Positions 13,142 to 13,174 of a stretch of 13,174 nucleotides of DNA are shown here, in pieces. The notes below the pieces were generated by a model. It worked only from the letters and a program-made list of their open reading frames with translations. It ran no database searches and had not been told where the DNA came from. The translations under genes were made by a program, and so were the position numbers. The first letter of the stretch is position 1, and every line of letters begins with the position of its first letter. Source of the stretch: Rheinheimera sp. (GTDB taxonomy: Bacteria > Pseudomonadota > Gammaproteobacteria > Enterobacterales > Alteromonadaceae); contig DMYW01000046.1 of NCBI GenBank assembly GCA_003482455.1, forward strand, positions 1-13,174. The letters run 5' to 3'.

Positions 13142-13174
13142 AGCGAGTTCAAGCGCAGCGAGCTCAAGCGCAGC
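13142..13174. repeat. 15-bp tandem repeat running off the window end
   Basis: AGCGAGTTCAAGCGC (13142-13156) is followed directly by AGCGAGCTCAAGCGC (13157-13171), one base different, and then AGC, the start of a third copy. The array is cut by the end of the window, so copy number is unknown. No ORF is visible across it. Confidence 0.75.

Overview
The window looks like chromosomal DNA from a gammaproteobacterium, perhaps a marine or aquatic Alteromonadales-type organism. The basis is good AGGAGG-type ribosome binding sites, codon use mixing GCG/CTG/CAG with TTA/TTG, and enzyme families common in that group. The genus cannot be fixed from sequence alone. By eye, the first ~1.9 kb is clearly poorer in G+C (low-to-mid 40s %) than the rest (high 50s %), so two blocks of different history appear to meet near 1.65-2.1 kb.

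Block 1 (1-2098) holds two convergent genes for small exported proteins of unknown function (108-731, + strand; 1060-1653, - strand). A strong hairpin terminator between them (941-970) probably serves both. A 445-base gap follows, with no convincing gene but some short repeats.

Block 2 (2099-13024) is a biosynthetic locus. A DUF4910-type aminopeptidase-like gene (2099-3421, - strand) diverges from a tight eight-gene + strand operon. In order the operon encodes: an AMP-forming acyl ligase, a LuxE-family acyl-protein synthetase, a LuxC-family acyl reductase, a FabZ-like hotdog dehydratase, a GMC flavin oxidoreductase fused to a gluconate-dehydrogenase-subunit-3-like domain, a FabG-like SDR, and the two halves of a split transketolase. 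Neighbours overlap by 11-20 bases or are 2-45 bases apart, so cotranscription and translational coupling are likely.

Read together, the operon suggests activation of a carboxylic acid, beta-carbon processing by the SDR and hotdog enzymes, and reduction to an aldehyde by the LuxE/LuxC pair. The aldehyde could then accept a two-carbon ketol unit from the thiamine-diphosphate transketolase, with the GMC flavoenzyme doing one more oxidation. The product is unknown. No luxA/luxB is present, so this is not a bioluminescence operon. No acyl carrier protein, ketosynthase, glycosyltransferase or transporter is visible either, so parts of the pathway may lie beyond the window. The DUF4910 neighbour and the LuxE/LuxC/SDR/transketolase mix point to a surface-glycan or flagellin-glycan modification locus, or a small lipid-like secondary metabolite; this is inference.

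A recurring oddity is 15-bp (five-codon) in-frame tandem repeats inside low-complexity insertions of the LuxE-like and GMC proteins, plus another 15-bp repeat running off the right end of the window.
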